From contig DAOVNC010000176.1 in NCBI GenBank assembly GCA_030630445.1, positions 1 through 7,266 of the forward strand: 7,266 nt of DNA, written 5' to 3'. Positions 6,204-7,266 of the stretch are shown here, piece by piece. A program made the position numbers and the translations under genes. The stretch is from Kiritimatiellales bacterium. Its GTDB lineage: Bacteria > Verrucomicrobiota > Kiritimatiellia > Kiritimatiellales > Pontiellaceae. Within the stretch, counting starts at the first letter, position 1. Each line of letters begins with the position of its first letter. The notes below the pieces were generated by a model that was given only the letters and a program-made list of their open reading frames with translations, searched no databases and was not told the origin of the DNA.

Positions 6204-6206
6204 CTG

Positions 6207-6764
6207 CTACACTTCAAGGATATCTTTTTCTTTGGCCGCGAGCATTTCATCCATTTTTTTGATGTGCCCGTCGGTGGATTTCTGGATGTTTTCCAGCGCC
6301 TCATCGCGTTCGTCTTCGGTAATGCCGCTGTTTTTCTGCAAGTTCTTGATCTGGTCGTTGGCATCGCGGCGGATGTTGCGGATGGCGACGCGCTGTTCTT
6401 CGGTGGTGCGACCGCCCATTTTCACCATATCCTTGCGGCGTTCCTCGGAGAGCTCCGGAATCGGCACGCGGATCAAGCGGCCGTCGTTCATCGGGGTGAT
6501 GCCAATGTTGGCGGCGATGATCGCTTTTTCAATCAAGCCGAGCGATGACGGGTCAAAGGGGCTGATGACAATCAGCCTAGGTTCGGGGGTGGAAATATTG
6601 GCGATGTCGCGCAGGCGGGTCGGGGTGCCGTAGTAGTCGACGGTGATGGTATCGACCAGCGACGGGTGGGCCTTGCCCGTGCGCAATCCGCTGAGTTCCT
6701 GCGAGAGGAACTGCACGGTTTTATCCATCTTATCTTCGGTTTCGAGAAGTATGTTGTCCAGCAT
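6207..6764 (-). CDS. frr: Ribosome recycling factor
   Basis: This 185-residue protein has the same length as E. coli RRF, which with EF-G splits the post-termination ribosome so that subunits are reused. The order fits the tRNA-shaped fold: the first helix with LSGLRTGKAHPSLVD (24-38), the beta-rich second domain with VDYYGTPTRLRDIANIS (42-58) and VISPFDPSSL (66-75), then the long helices starting at PIPELSEERRKDMVK (101-115). RNIRRDAND (129-137) includes R132, the arginine important for ribosome binding in E. coli RRF. The start is the ATG at 6764, 7 nt after GGAGG; the TTG at 6770 is too close to that site. It follows pyrH by 15 nt and precedes coaC by 96 nt. Confidence 0.97.
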   Translation of the reverse strand: MLDNILLETEDKMDKTVQFLSQELSGLRTGKAHPSLVDTITVDYYGTPTRLRDIANISTPEPRLIVISPFDPSSLGLIEKAIIAANIGITPMNDGRLIRVPIPELSEERRKDMVKMGGRTTEEQRVAIRNIRRDANDQIKNLQKNSGITEDERDEALENIQKSTDGHIKKMDEMLAAKEKDILEV

Positions 6765-6770
6765 TGTCAA

Positions 6771-6776
6771 TCCTCC
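6771..6776 (-). promoter_or_regulatory. Shine-Dalgarno site of frr
   Basis: Read leftward, GGAGGA lies between the pyrH stop and the frr ATG, placing GGAGG 7 nt before the ATG at 6764. It rules out the in-frame TTG at 6770 as the start and shows that frr is translated independently of pyrH. Confidence 0.8.
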
Positions 6777-6779
6777 GGT

Positions 6780-7266
6780 TTATTGATGCGTAACGAGCGT
6801 TCCGGAGTCTTTTCCGGTCAACACCTCGATCATTCCGTTTTCCTTGAAAAAGTCGAAGACCACAATAGGAATGTTATTCTCCATGCACAATGAAAAAGCG
6901 GCGGCATCCATGATCTTGAGCTGCTTGGAGAGGGCTTCCTGGTAGGTGATCCGGTCGAAGCGGGTGGCCTCGGGGTGGGTGACGGGGTCGGCGGTGTAGA
7001 TGCCGTCGACCTTGGTGGCCTTCATGAGCACGTCGGCGTTGATTTCCGAGGCGCGCAGCGCGGCGGCGCTGTCGGTGGTGAAGTAGGGGTTTCCGGTGCC
7101 GGCCCCAAAGATGACGACGCGGCCTTTTTCCAAATGGCGCATGGCTTTGCGGCGGATGAAGGGTTCGGCGATGGCGGGCATGGAGATGGCGGTCATGACG
7201 CGGGTTTCGATGCCGGCGTTTTCGAGCGCGGACTGGATGGCCAGGGAGTTGATAACGGTGGCGAGC
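6780..7266 (-). CDS. pyrH: UMP kinase, N-terminus outside the window
   Basis: PyrH is the hexameric bacterial UMP kinase, an amino-acid-kinase-fold enzyme making UDP from UMP and ATP for pyrimidine nucleotides. The visible 161 residues are the C-terminal two thirds of a protein of about 240. The frame stays open to the window edge (TVINSLAIQSALENAGI, visible residues 3-19), so the ATG at 7196 is internal. Motifs are EPFIRRKAMRHLEKGRVVIF (34-53), GAGTGNPYFTTDSAAALRAS (54-73), DVLMKATKVDGIYTADP (78-94), MDAAAFSLCMENNIPIVVF (119-137) and a terminal GTLV. These match E. coli PyrH closely. It is the most upstream visible gene of the operon; tsf and rpsB often lie upstream of pyrH in bacteria, but that is outside the window. 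Confidence 0.96.
   Translation of the reverse strand, partial: LATVINSLAIQSALENAGIETRVMTAISMPAIAEPFIRRKAMRHLEKGRVVIFGAGTGNPYFTTDSAAALRASEINADVLMKATKVDGIYTADPVTHPEATRFDRITYQEALSKQLKIMDAAAFSLCMENNIPIVVFDFFKENGMIEVLTGKDSGTLVTHQ

Noticed and set aside
1..7266. CRISPR array, tRNA or rRNA genes, transposase or phage genes
   Set aside because: No regularly spaced direct repeats, tRNA-like or rRNA segments, or transposase, integrase or phage proteins were seen on either strand.

Overview
The window holds seven genes in two blocks, plus several short inverted-repeat elements between genes. The gene set suggests a GC-moderate Gram-negative bacterium of the PVC superphylum, most likely Kiritimatiellota or a relative such as Verrucomicrobia, Lentisphaerae or Planctomycetes. 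The grounds are a Ser/Thr kinase fused across a membrane segment to an FGE-sulfatase (SUMF1-like) domain, separate coaC and coaB genes instead of a fused coaBC, and repeat-like hairpins between genes. This placement is inference; no rRNA or other taxonomic marker is present.

Left block. Bases 1-344 carry no credible gene and contain three perfect inverted repeats and a repeat-like tail that runs into the next gene's stop codon. A tRNA methyltransferase gene (trmO/tsaA) reads leftward at 345-1064. Divergent from it, behind a clear GGAGG ribosome site, is an 856-residue protein: a complete Hanks-type kinase, one membrane helix, a helical linker, a small beta domain and an FGE-like domain (1189-3759). 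Its stop codon overlaps, in ATGA, the start of a 330-residue divergent member of the oxygen-dependent coproporphyrinogen III oxidase (HemF) family (3756-4748). The kinase and HemF-like protein are therefore probably made from one transcript with coupled translation.

Right block. Reading leftward from the right edge are pyrH (UMP kinase, N-terminus cut by the window edge), frr (ribosome recycling factor), coaC (phosphopantothenoylcysteine decarboxylase) and coaB (phosphopantothenate-cysteine ligase). This looks like one housekeeping operon joining pyrimidine nucleotide supply, ribosome recycling and coenzyme A synthesis. pyrH and frr are 15 nt apart. The frr-coaC and coaC-coaB spacers each hold a foldback sequence, that in coaC-coaB being a near-perfect 26-bp hairpin typical of an interspersed repeat. 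hemF and coaB converge on an 88-nt spacer with a small hairpin.

The most unusual feature is the two-gene unit of a membrane-spanning kinase/FGE-like protein and a HemF-family protein with altered active-site motifs. The FGE-like domain also appears to lack the catalytic cysteine pair. Both partners look like enzyme folds adapted to another role, but that role cannot be read from sequence alone.
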